Assembly (NCBI GenBank): GCA_051747425.1
Contig: JBNJGD010000009.1
Coordinates: forward strand, 1 to 64,000
Length of the DNA stretch: 64,000 bases
Reading direction: 5' to 3'
DNA from: HTCC5015 sp051747425
GTDB taxonomy: Bacteria; Pseudomonadota; Gammaproteobacteria; HTCC5015
Positions 19,017 through 26,977 of the stretch are shown piece after piece; position 1 is the stretch's first letter; every line of letters begins with the position of its first letter. A program made the position numbers and the translations under genes. A model generated the notes under the pieces. That model did not search any database and had not been told where the DNA came from. It saw nothing but the letters and a program-made list of their open reading frames with translations.

Positions 19017-20054
19017 ATGAGTTCAAACCCAAAGGTCAAAAGCGGTCAGAAGTTTCTCAGCGAACACGGTTTTTCCGCCATTAAAGACGGGGTCAAATCC
19101 TCCAGGCGCAACATTGACCGGGGCAGAGGGATCCAGCGAAAGCCTGAATGGCTACGCGCCCGGATTCCCGGCGGGAAACGCTTCGAGCAAGTCAAAAAAA
19201 ATGTCCGCGAGCACCGGCTCAGCACGGTGTGCGAAGAGTCTCACTGCCCCAACATGGGCGAGTGCTGGAGCAATGGCACCGCCACGATTATGGTCATGGG
19301 TTCGGTCTGCACCCGAGCTTGCCAGTTTTGCTCGGTGGATACCGGCAACCCACACGGTTGGCTTGACCCTGACGAGCCGGCCAATGTGGCCGAGTCCGTG
19401 GAGCTCATGGGGCTCAGATACATCGTCATTACTTCGGTGGACCGGGACGATCTGGAAGACGGTGGCGCCGCACACTATGCCGCCTGCGTCCAAGCCATAA
19501 AGGCGCACACACCGCAAGTTCGCGTCGAGGCCCTGACGCCGGACTTTGGTGGCAACCTCGATGCCGTCGCCAGGGTCGTTTCATCCGGCCTGGATGTCTT
19601 TGCACAAAATGTAGAAACGGTGGAGCGGTTGACTCACCCGGTACGCGACCCCCGCGCCGGTTATCAACAAACGCTCGATGTATTGGCTTTTGCTAAACAG
19701 CATCGACCGGATGTCCTCACCAAAACCAGCCTGATGCTGGGCCTTGGTGAAACCGAAGAGGAAATCCTGAAAACCATGGACGATCTCCGTGCCATTGATG
19801 TGGATATCCTCACATTGGGTCAATACCTCCAACCCACAAGAAACCACCTCCCTGTAGCCGATTATGTCACTCCGGAAGCATTCAATCGCTACCGGGACGT
19901 CGGATTGGAAAAAGGCTTTATGGAAGTGGCCTCCGGCCCTCTCGTCCGCTCCAGCTACCGGGCTGACCGGGTGTTCGAGAAAAACAACCTTGGCCTTGAG
20001 TTATCCGAGGTGCCCAATAGAAGGCCTGTCATTCCGGTAAAACGGATCAGTTAG
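19017..20054 (+). CDS. lipA: lipoyl synthase
   Basis: LipA is a radical SAM enzyme that inserts two sulfurs into protein-bound octanoyl chains. The 345-residue protein has the auxiliary cluster motif CEESHCPNMGEC, the radical SAM motif CTRACQFC, and a C-terminal RSSYRAD carrying the conserved serine ligand. The N-terminal 40 or so residues are a basic extension. ATG at 19017 has GAGG six bases upstream. lipA is usually beside lipB; here it is isolated between inverted repeats, and its last six codons belong to the right-hand repeat arm. Confidence 0.95.
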   Translation: MSSNPKVKSGQKFLSEHGFSAIKDGVKSSRRNIDRGRGIQRKPEWLRARIPGGKRFEQVKKNVREHRLSTVCEESHCPNMGECWSNGTATIMVMGSVCTRACQFCSVDTGNPHGWLDPDEPANVAESVELMGLRYIVITSVDRDDLEDGGAAHYAACVQAIKAHTPQVRVEALTPDFGGNLDAVARVVSSGLDVFAQNVETVERLTHPVRDPRAGYQQTLDVLAFAKQHRPDVLTKTSLMLGLGETEEEILKTMDDLRAIDVDILTLGQYLQPTRNHLPVADYVTPEAFNRYRDVGLEKGFMEVASGPLVRSSYRADRVFEKNNLGLELSEVPNRRPVIPVKRIS

Positions 20055-20112
20055 CGGTCACAAGCTGGTGTTTTAACAGGCAAAACAATGCCGCCAGGTT
20101 CGGCGGCATTGC
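20034..20112. repeat. right arm of the lipA-flanking inverted repeat, with shared terminator
   Basis: This arm includes the last codons and stop of lipA (20034-20056) and the hairpin AATGCCGCC...GGCGGCATT at 20087-20110. On the minus strand the hairpin is followed by GTTTTG and serves the esterase gene that ends at 20127; on the plus strand it can serve lipA. The arm is homologous over about 76 bases to 18751-18826 in opposite orientation. Confidence 0.85.
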
Positions 20113-20126
20113 ATAATTGGTTTTGA

Positions 20127-21410
20127 TCAACGCTGCCAGACTGTGGCCTGGTTGCGTACGATGGACAAGCGGCCATCGTTGGAGACTTGCAGTCGCGACT
20201 CACCGGAACCCACGCTGTTGCTGGCCCAGATGGCTGCGGGTTTGATATAGCCCCAGTGCCACGGTCCTTTCCAGCCCCAGTAGCCCTCTGAATAAATAAC
20301 CAGGTTGCCATCGTCCTGCATCACAAGTCGGTCGCCGTGTTGACCGGCCGTGCCGGAAGCCCAAACCACGCTGTTGGTCTGTCTGTCTCGCAGGACGGCG
20401 TTGCCATCAGACTGAAAAGTCAGGCGATAGCGGCCGTCGGGGCTCTGCAGCCACTGTTTACGCTTCAGAGTCTGGCCATTCCACAGGCGATCCGACTGGT
20501 GTCCAGGCTTGCTGTATTCGGAGAGGAAACCCCAGATTTCTTCCTGCAACTCGACACCGCCGTTCAGGTGCGGCTTGGGAATGTCGAAGTGCCCGCCCTG
20601 GCCGACAGTGAGCAATTCCACTTCCACACCCTGCTCACAGTCACGATAGGTATCGCGAAAGGCACCAACGCCGGAGTGTTGGGTACGCAGAGGAGAACCA
20701 CTGCAAGCGCTGATACGGCTCCAGTTATCCAGTCCTTCGCGGGCACTGTCGAACCACAAACCAGGCTGCAGACCGATGGCGCCATAGTAGGGAATCAGTT
20801 CATCGTCCGGTGCGTGCATGGCCAGCTGGGCCACGCTGCGGTCCGGGTACCAGGAAGGGGGTATTCTCCAGCTCCAGTTGTCGGACAACTGGAAACTGAA
20901 CGGGGCAATGGCGGCGAACACATCGGCGCTCTGAAGACCCAGTCGGTGGGTCATAATGCCCCCATTGGAGTGGCCACTGGCGTAGACCCGGGTCGCGTCG
21001 ATGGAGACCTTCGAGCGCATGCGCTCAACCATTTTCAGCATGAATCCACGATCATCGATGAACAGCTCCTTGGCGGGCGTACAGCAGGAACCGGCGTTGA
21101 ATGAGCGCGTCGGCCAGGTCCAACCGTTGGGCCAGGCAATGGCAAAGCCTTCGCGATCGGCGATTTTGCGCATCTTGCCATCGTTGTATCCGGCGATGCC
21201 CTCGGCACTGCTGCTGTGTCCGTGTATCTCCACCAGCAGTGGCGCTTTGGCCGGCAGCGTGTCCGGAATGTAATAGTGGAAAGTGCGGTATAGGCCGTCG
21301 TGCCAGAACCCCTCCTCCTGGATATTGGCAGCCTGTGTCGGCAGCGCAACGGCGCATGCCATACACGCCAGGGTGATGGCGATCCCTCTCAAACCATTCG
21401 TTGTTCCCAT
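20127..21410 (-). CDS. secreted esterase (PHB depolymerase/feruloyl esterase-like) with C-terminal bulb-lectin domain
   Basis: The 427-residue protein has a signal peptide (to about AQA at residue 28), an alpha/beta-hydrolase domain of the LpqC/PHB depolymerase type with the nucleophile motif ASGHSNGG (Ser148), LLVEIHGHSSSAEG at the oxyanion side and GHFDIP as the likely histidine region. From about residue 315 a mannose-binding bulb-lectin module carries QSDGNAVLRD and QDDGNLVIYSE repeats. A polysaccharide-linked ester substrate is likely but not shown. Strong Shine-Dalgarno AAGGGG precedes the start. Neighbours are an unknown anchored protein and an AraC regulator on the same strand. Confidence 0.85.
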   Translation of the reverse strand: MGTTNGLRGIAITLACMACAVALPTQAANIQEEGFWHDGLYRTFHYYIPDTLPAKAPLLVEIHGHSSSAEGIAGYNDGKMRKIADREGFAIAWPNGWTWPTRSFNAGSCCTPAKELFIDDRGFMLKMVERMRSKVSIDATRVYASGHSNGGIMTHRLGLQSADVFAAIAPFSFQLSDNWSWRIPPSWYPDRSVAQLAMHAPDDELIPYYGAIGLQPGLWFDSAREGLDNWSRISACSGSPLRTQHSGVGAFRDTYRDCEQGVEVELLTVGQGGHFDIPKPHLNGGVELQEEIWGFLSEYSKPGHQSDRLWNGQTLKRKQWLQSPDGRYRLTFQSDGNAVLRDRQTNSVVWASGTAGQHGDRLVMQDDGNLVIYSEGYWGWKGPWHWGYIKPAAIWASNSVGSGESRLQVSNDGRLSIVRNQATVWQR

Positions 21411-21565
21411 GTTAATCCCCTTGTGTTCTTTTGTTGGGTGAAGCCTGTTGGCAGCCGGTGATTTCCGGTTTGTCGTTACAAGAGGCTAGAGGGGCTGGGC
21501 TTACATTTGCCGACAGAAAGCCGGCAAAAACAGACAACTTTTTAGCCATCGGCAAAAAGCATAAA

Positions 21566-22300
21566 TCAGGGGGTACCGTTCATTATGGCCCGGTACTCTT
21601 CCTGCATTTGACGGATTTCCTTCTCCGTCAGGGCCTCTTCCCTGCCCTCATACTGCTGGCGGTGCTTTTCCATCAATTCCATAGCGGCTCGGCGCTGGCG
21701 AAACAACTTTGCCGAATCCTCCTGGCCAAACACCCGATCCTGCAGGGACTGAAGTGAACCGGCGACATCCACTTCCCCGGGCTTCAGGCCCTGCCGGTTG
21801 CGCGCTTCATCCATAGCCTCCAGCTCTTGGGTGTAGTCTGCGTAGGAGAGCACCAGTGCCTTGAACCGGTCCGCTGCGGCGGGCCCCAGATGGGTCTCGG
21901 ACGCCAGGCGCACTGAGTCAGCCGCCTGAACCACCTCCTCAACAGAGCGGTCATCGAACAGCTCCTCCAGCACACCCAGGGTCTGGCCATTCAGCACCAG
22001 CTGTCGATTTTTCTGCTCCAGGCGCTCAAAACGGTAGTACTTTGCCAGCACTTCCGGCTTCATACCCCCGAGCGTGCGCTCCGGGTAGGCCAGGTCGTCT
22101 ACCTCCGGCAAATCTTCCTGTCCCGCCTGTTTGTCGACTGACAAGGGGGTGGGATTGTCGGCGTCTTCGATCATCGGCTCCGCTGTGGTGGTCCGGTCCT
22201 CATCGCCCGAGGCGCCGTCTCCCGACAGCCTCCAGACCAGTAGCGCGAGCAATGCGGCTATTGCGAGCATCGCCAGTGTTCGTCCAGGCTTCATGGTCAT
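21566..22300 (-). CDS. uncharacterised single-pass protein, weakly lipase-chaperone-like
   Basis: The 244-residue protein has one N-terminal membrane segment (LAMLAIAALLALLVWRL), an acidic linker, and a helical, charged domain from about residue 75 to the end. The layout and segments such as SLQSLQDRVFGQEDSAKLF recall steryl/lipase chaperones (LifO), which help a secreted lipase fold from the inner membrane, but I cannot see the diagnostic motif clearly. It lies between a secreted esterase and an AraC regulator. An alternative ATG at 22294 has a better-spaced GAGAG. The family remains open. Confidence 0.6.
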   Translation of the reverse strand: MTMKPGRTLAMLAIAALLALLVWRLSGDGASGDEDRTTTAEPMIEDADNPTPLSVDKQAGQEDLPEVDDLAYPERTLGGMKPEVLAKYYRFERLEQKNRQLVLNGQTLGVLEELFDDRSVEEVVQAADSVRLASETHLGPAAADRFKALVLSYADYTQELEAMDEARNRQGLKPGEVDVAGSLQSLQDRVFGQEDSAKLFRQRRAAMELMEKHRQQYEGREEALTEKEIRQMQEEYRAIMNGTP

Positions 22301-22395
22301 CTCTCACAGATCGTTGGGTCAGTCTGCAAGGCTAACGAAACAGCGCTGCAAAAGAGGACAGTTTGCTGGCGAAACCGGACAGATCGCCCTCCCCG

Positions 22396-23436
22396 TCAGT
22401 TGCTCTGGTGCTCGCGCCACTGCCTCGGGGTTTTACCGGTCAGCTGCTTGAAAGCCCGGGTAAAGGAAGTGCTGTCCACATAGCCGGTGCGGTGGGCAAT
22501 CCGTTTAACGCTCCAGTCCGTGGTTCGCAATAACTCACAGGCTTTTTCCAGCCGCAACTCGCTCACCAGGTCGGAAAATTTCAGGCCATCCCGGGCCAGG
22601 CGGCGGTTGAGGGTCCGCGGCGTCACATGCAGCTTGTCGGCGAGCTCATCCAGCTTGAGATACAAGCCCTCTTCGGCAGCGTGTTCGAGCACCGCCCGCA
22701 CGCGACCCGCAAAGGTATCCGCCTGCCCCGCCTTGCTGTCTGCCACTTCGAGCATGTCCAGCGCCATTTTCCGTGTGGCGTTGTTGGCATTGCGCAGGGG
22801 CACCTCCCAGAACTCCGGCCCACCAACGATGCCCGAGAAGCCGCTGTTAAAGCTGACCTGGCAGTTGAAATAGTCGAGGTAGCGGGCTGCCGCCTCGGCC
22901 TCATCGGTGCCAAACCAGTGTGGGTGGGCCAGTTTCACCTGAACGGTGGGTAGCTCCTCGGTGATCTCGTCCACCATGCGCTTGAGGCCAAAGATGGCCA
23001 GCTCAATCATCATCGGCCCCATTTCTTCCAGATCACAAGCGAGTTCCACTTGCATGGCGGTCTCTCCCGGGCGATCCAGGGCACTCAGGTGAATCACCGG
23101 CAAGGCGAGGTGACTGAAGTTGGTGGCCACATCCAGGGAATCTCTCACCGTTTCAGAACTCATGCCCGCCAGGGCCAATAGGCCCGTGCTGGACCAAGAA
23201 AAACCGTCCAACACCTCGGCCACCGGATGTCCGCGCTCCCCCCGCCAGTTCCCCATGCGCAGCAAGCGCAGCAGCTGGTCGCCGTCAAAGTGGAATTCGG
23301 GATCGTGGTATTCGGTCTCGGTGACGCCGATTCGTTGCAACACATCGGACAGCGCCAGCACCCCCTGCGTCTGTACCAGTTCGCCCACCAGCTGGAGCAT
23401 GGCGGACGGAATTCTGAGGCGCTTGCGGTCGTTCAT
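22396..23436 (-). CDS. AraC-family transcriptional regulator
   Basis: The 346-residue protein has a ligand-binding domain of the arabinose-operon regulator type (about residues 15-205) and a C-terminal pair of helix-turn-helix motifs (LDELADKLHVTPRTLNRRLARDG and VKRIAHRTGYVDSTSFTRAFKQLTGKTPRQWRE). Regulators with this layout often respond to fatty acids or related effectors. Its position upstream of the anchored protein and esterase suggests they are its targets. The 251-base gap to trxC shows a possible TTGAAA/TATTCA promoter for trxC and nothing else I can name. Confidence 0.9.
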   Translation of the reverse strand: MNDRKRLRIPSAMLQLVGELVQTQGVLALSDVLQRIGVTETEYHDPEFHFDGDQLLRLLRMGNWRGERGHPVAEVLDGFSWSSTGLLALAGMSSETVRDSLDVATNFSHLALPVIHLSALDRPGETAMQVELACDLEEMGPMMIELAIFGLKRMVDEITEELPTVQVKLAHPHWFGTDEAEAAARYLDYFNCQVSFNSGFSGIVGGPEFWEVPLRNANNATRKMALDMLEVADSKAGQADTFAGRVRAVLEHAAEEGLYLKLDELADKLHVTPRTLNRRLARDGLKFSDLVSELRLEKACELLRTTDWSVKRIAHRTGYVDSTSFTRAFKQLTGKTPRQWREHQSN

Positions 23437-23687
23437 CAGTCAATCGCTAGCGTAGCGCTGAAGTCGGAATCGGGCATATCTGTGTACACCTGTGAGGCAT
23501 TGACGGGAGGTTTTTATTATTTGCGGAGCAGACGCTCAACGACACTCTCCCGCTCAGTGTCCTTGTCTAACTGACAATACCAAAGCGCCCCCGCAAGTCA
23601 ACGCGCGGGCTGTTGGGTAATCAGCATTGAAAACACCGGATTTGCCCCTATTCAAGTAGAGTCACCGCTTAAACAACGAGAACCGCC

Positions 23688-24119
23688 ATGTCAGACAGCC
23701 AGATCGTCACCTGCCCCTATTGCCATAGAAAAAACCGCGTACCTGGCGGAAAACCGCTATCAGAGGGGAAGTGCGGAGCCTGTGGGAGTGCGTTATTCAA
23801 TGGCCAGCCGGTAGAACTGAACGAGGCCAACTTCAGTGCCCACGCCGGCACCGATCTGCCACTGGTGGTGGATTTCTGGGCCACTTGGTGCGGACCCTGT
23901 CAGCAATTTGCCCCGGTGTTCGCCCAGTCAGCGGCGGAGCTGGAGCCCGGTGTCCGGCTGGGCAAGCTCAATACCGAAAACGAACAGGCACTGGCGGCGC
24001 GCTACGGCATTCGCAGCATCCCCACCCTGGCCATTTTTCGCCGGGGCCAGGAAATCGCCAGAATCTCCGGCGCCCTGCCCCCGCAGCAGTTTCAGCAGTG
24101 GGTTCGTCAGAACACCTAA
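23688..24119 (+). CDS. trxC: thioredoxin 2 (zinc-ribbon thioredoxin)
   Basis: TrxC is a cytoplasmic disulfide reductase. The 143-residue protein starts with a zinc-binding region (CPYC near residue 9, CGAC near residue 30) and continues with a thioredoxin fold whose active site reads WATWCGPC, with the cis-proline segment SIPTLAIF. Length is normal for TrxC. It is a single gene on the plus strand. Confidence 0.95.
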   Translation: MSDSQIVTCPYCHRKNRVPGGKPLSEGKCGACGSALFNGQPVELNEANFSAHAGTDLPLVVDFWATWCGPCQQFAPVFAQSAAELEPGVRLGKLNTENEQALAARYGIRSIPTLAIFRRGQEIARISGALPPQQFQQWVRQNT

Positions 24120-24288
24120 GGCAGGGTGGGCTCTGAGCATGAAAAAGAAGTGGGTTTTGTGTCACTGACAGAAAACCTGATCATGATACTGATGGGCCTG
24201 TGGATGCCAGCCAGAATGTATCTGCTGTAAAGCAGAGCCAACCGGTCGGTTGGCAACTGCAATCACAAATCGGCAAAGTAAAGACCAG

Positions 24289-24663
24289 TCAGTCGATCAG
24301 CGTATCAATGTCTTTGAGAAACTGCTGACCGCTGTTTTTGACCGTGTCCTTATCCATGGTTTCCGAGGCAAGATGCACCTCTTCCAGGGTGGCCGCTGTG
24401 CCTTCCAGTGACTTCTTAACGGTTTGCAGGGCATTTTCCAGAGTGTAGGTAAGCTGGTGGATATCCGCCATTTCACTGGCGCTCAAGTCCTCCTTTTCCA
24501 GCAAGTCTTCCAGGCGATCACCGTACTCGTCCAGGTGCTCCACCGCTTCCTCCAGGGTTTCAGCCTTTTTGCCAGAAAAGTGGTCCGGGCGCTCCGAAGC
24601 CAATAATGAAAATGACAAGGCACTCAGGGCGAGCAGCGCGCTCAAATGGATCAAAGCTTTCAT
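24289..24663 (-). CDS. small secreted helical protein (DUF6746-like)
   Basis: From the ATG at 24663, with GGGAG upstream, the protein has 124 residues with a signal peptide (to about LLAS). The mature part is acidic and helical (AETLEEAVEHLDEYGDRLEDLLEK, then TYTLENALQTVKKSLEG and EEVHLASETMD split by short turns). I recall a gammaproteobacterial family of this appearance (DUF6746), function unknown. The upstream 15 residues of the longer frame have no leader and are dropped. Confidence 0.65.
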   Translation of the reverse strand: MKALIHLSALLALSALSFSLLASERPDHFSGKKAETLEEAVEHLDEYGDRLEDLLEKEDLSASEMADIHQLTYTLENALQTVKKSLEGTAATLEEVHLASETMDKDTVKNSGQQFLKDIDTLID

Positions 24664-24756
24664 ATTTATGACTCCCGGGTCGATATTGTCCAATGCCTGG
24701 ATAGGCAATAAGCCATATTAAGTGAGCCAGAGATCAAGCGCAAATGAGAATTGATA

Positions 24757-25686
24757 TCATATGCGCTCGTCCCGGCGGTCGGCACAAACATGGGCAGCGC
24801 GGTTCGGCTCATTGCGGGACATTTCCCGCGTCAGCCAAAAACCGGCCCCGAGCAACAGGGCACCACCGTAGAGCATGCTGGTGGGCGGAACCTCGTTAAA
24901 GATCAAGAAGCCCCACATCGAGGCAACCGCCGGCGAAACGATGATATCGATCAAGGAATAGAGGTTTGCGTTGATTTTTTTGAGCACAATCGAAATCCCG
25001 AAATACGCAAACCCCATGGATACCAGGCCCAGACCGGCGGCCCAGAGCATGACCGGCAAAGACACTCCGAGCCCCTCGTAATGGATCGTGCCGGTCACAT
25101 CACCCGGCCCGACCCATATCAAGGCGGGCAACATGATCAGGGCGGCAAACATCAGGGACCAGGCAATGTCATTACCGGTCTCGGTTTTTCCCTCGCTGCG
25201 CAGGTAGGTAATCATGGCCGCGTAGATAGCGCCCACCCCCAGCGCGACCATATTGCCGAGCATATAGCCCTCTTGCAGCGGCTTGGCGATCACAATGCCG
25301 GTCAGTGCGATAGCAAAAATAAAGAAATAGCTCTTCTTCGCTTTCTCGCCTAAAAAGAGCCAGGAGAAAATAAAGGTAAAAAAGGGCGCGACGCTCCAGA
25401 AAATGACCGCGTTGGCAATGGGGACCAGGGTCATCGCGTAGTTGAAAAACCCGCTTTGAGCGGCAATCAACGCGCCGATCAAAAAGGTATCTTTCCAGTT
25501 GCCGTGCGGCAGCTCAAGGGGCCGCCCATTGGCCCGTGGCATGGCTACCATCAAAAAGGCCGTTGCAAAGGCAAAGGCGTAGAAAGTCAGTGTCTGCACC
25601 GGGATACGGCCATCCGTCAGCTTGACAAAAACACCGATGGTCGCCTCCGAGAGGGTAATCAGAACCAGCAATATCCAGGTTTTCAT
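24757..25686 (-). CDS. EamA/DMT-superfamily transporter
   Basis: The 309-residue protein has about ten hydrophobic segments in two halves, the EamA duplication, with the LGEK motif in FSWLFLGEKAKKS at the end of the first half and an equivalent LIFNEVPP in the second. Substrates of the family are metabolites or drugs; none can be assigned. It ends with a charged tail (EMSRNEPNRAAH). It is divergent from the radical SAM gene at 25827. Confidence 0.88.
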   Translation of the reverse strand: MKTWILLVLITLSEATIGVFVKLTDGRIPVQTLTFYAFAFATAFLMVAMPRANGRPLELPHGNWKDTFLIGALIAAQSGFFNYAMTLVPIANAVIFWSVAPFFTFIFSWLFLGEKAKKSYFFIFAIALTGIVIAKPLQEGYMLGNMVALGVGAIYAAMITYLRSEGKTETGNDIAWSLMFAALIMLPALIWVGPGDVTGTIHYEGLGVSLPVMLWAAGLGLVSMGFAYFGISIVLKKINANLYSLIDIIVSPAVASMWGFLIFNEVPPTSMLYGGALLLGAGFWLTREMSRNEPNRAAHVCADRRDERI

Positions 25687-25826
25687 TTGCGCTGCTCTTT
25701 GCTCATTGGCTGCCTTTCAAATAGCGGGTTTGCCGGGATGCGCCGTGGAGTGAAGCCCGCATCTTAGGGCAATCACCGGACCCAGTAAAAAGTGAGAAAA
25801 ACCGGTCTTTAAGGCAGAATACCCGG

Positions 25827-26816
25827 ATGCACATTCGTTTCGCCCAGGTTGAACCCACCACCCGCTGCAATTTTACCTGCGGCTTTTGCGCCGGCCGCCA
25901 CATGCCGCAGCAGGACTTGCCGCTGGAGACCTTCAGGGCTTTTATTGACCAGGTGGAGGGCCTGGAAGCCCTGGAGCTTCAGGGCGAGGGCGAGCCCCTG
26001 CTCCACCCGCACTTCTTTGACATGATCGCCCTGGCCCGGGAAAAATTCCCGAACCTGGAGATCTCGATGATCACCAATGGCTCGATGTTTTCGCAAAAGA
26101 ACATCGACAAGATTCTCGACCATGGCATTGCCCGAATTTTTGTCTCGGTGGAATCCGTCGACGACGAGCAATTCCAGCGCATTCGCGGTGGCAAGCTGGC
26201 CAGGCTCCGCAGCGGTGTCCCGGCCCTGAAGAAGGCCCGTGACGAGCGCGGGCTTGAATACCCCTTGATCGGTCTGGCCACCACCATTTTGCGCAGTACG
26301 CTCGGCGAGCTGACCCAGGCAATCCCCGATTTTTACCGGACACTGGGCTTTGACGGCGGCATCACCTTGCAACCGCTGCAGGCCATGCCCCAGTACGCAC
26401 AGTTCTACGACGAGCACACCCGCGCCGAACTGCTCGACGCCCGTAGCATGCAGGCCGCCAACACCGCCGTCCGGCAAAGTGTCGAGCTCAATGCCATCAT
26501 GCGCGAGCGCCGACAAAGCCGGGACACCGGTTTCTACGAAAAACTCTACACCAGCGTGAACCCCACCCGGCAGTGCCCATGGCTCAGCAATGGCATTTAC
26601 ATGAGCACCACCGGCCAGCTCCTGCCCTGCTGCATGACCAAGGACTACCAGACGGATGCCCTGGAGAATATCCACCGCATCGAGCGCCAGGGTCAGAACA
26701 AGGGCCGCGAACTGCTGGCCCAACGCGCCCGTATGCAGGAGCAACTGTCCTGCGGGCAGATTCCCCATAGCTGTCGAGGCTGCGAAACCGCCAAAGCCAT
26801 CGTTCGACAGAGTTGA
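25827..26816 (+). CDS. radical SAM protein with SPASM-like C-terminus
   Basis: The 329-residue protein has CNFTCGFC (residues 14-21) as the radical SAM cluster motif, a GEGEPL segment, and a C-terminal auxiliary-cluster region: CPWLSNGIYMSTTGQLLPCC followed by SCGQIPHSCRGCE. SPASM enzymes commonly modify peptides or help mature enzymes. I see no precursor peptide gene or partner maturase on either side, so the target is unknown. AAGG lies 16 bases before the ATG, so the start is only moderately supported. Confidence 0.85.
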   Translation: MHIRFAQVEPTTRCNFTCGFCAGRHMPQQDLPLETFRAFIDQVEGLEALELQGEGEPLLHPHFFDMIALAREKFPNLEISMITNGSMFSQKNIDKILDHGIARIFVSVESVDDEQFQRIRGGKLARLRSGVPALKKARDERGLEYPLIGLATTILRSTLGELTQAIPDFYRTLGFDGGITLQPLQAMPQYAQFYDEHTRAELLDARSMQAANTAVRQSVELNAIMRERRQSRDTGFYEKLYTSVNPTRQCPWLSNGIYMSTTGQLLPCCMTKDYQTDALENIHRIERQGQNKGRELLAQRARMQEQLSCGQIPHSCRGCETAKAIVRQS

Positions 26817-26855
26817 CTTCAAATTATGACGCTTTATCACATTGACGCTGTCCGC

Positions 26856-26881
26856 CTAATTGTGATTATGTATCACATTAG
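26856..26881. promoter_or_regulatory. palindromic operator candidate before the secreted phosphoesterase gene
   Basis: TGTGATTATGTATCACA at 26861-26877 has perfect 6-base arms around a 5-base centre, and flanking CTAA/TTAG extends the symmetry. It resembles a CRP site but the TGTGA-TCACA spacing is 7 rather than 6. A second half-like ATCACATT lies at 26836-26843. It is about 100 bases before the start codon at 26978. Confidence 0.5.
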
Positions 26882-26977
26882 CCAGTGACTTCGACTGCCG
26901 GACCACCTCACACTCACACATAAAGAGGCGGCCGACAGAACACTATCCACACCGTCAACACCAAGAGAGGAAGTCAT

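Noticed and set aside
17347..20126. Genomic island with ssrA attachment sites
   Set aside because: No copy of the ssrA 3' end was found downstream in the window and no intact integrase gene is present.
26861..26877. Classical CRP site
   Set aside because: TGTGA and TCACA are separated by 7 bases instead of 6, so it is listed only as an operator candidate.
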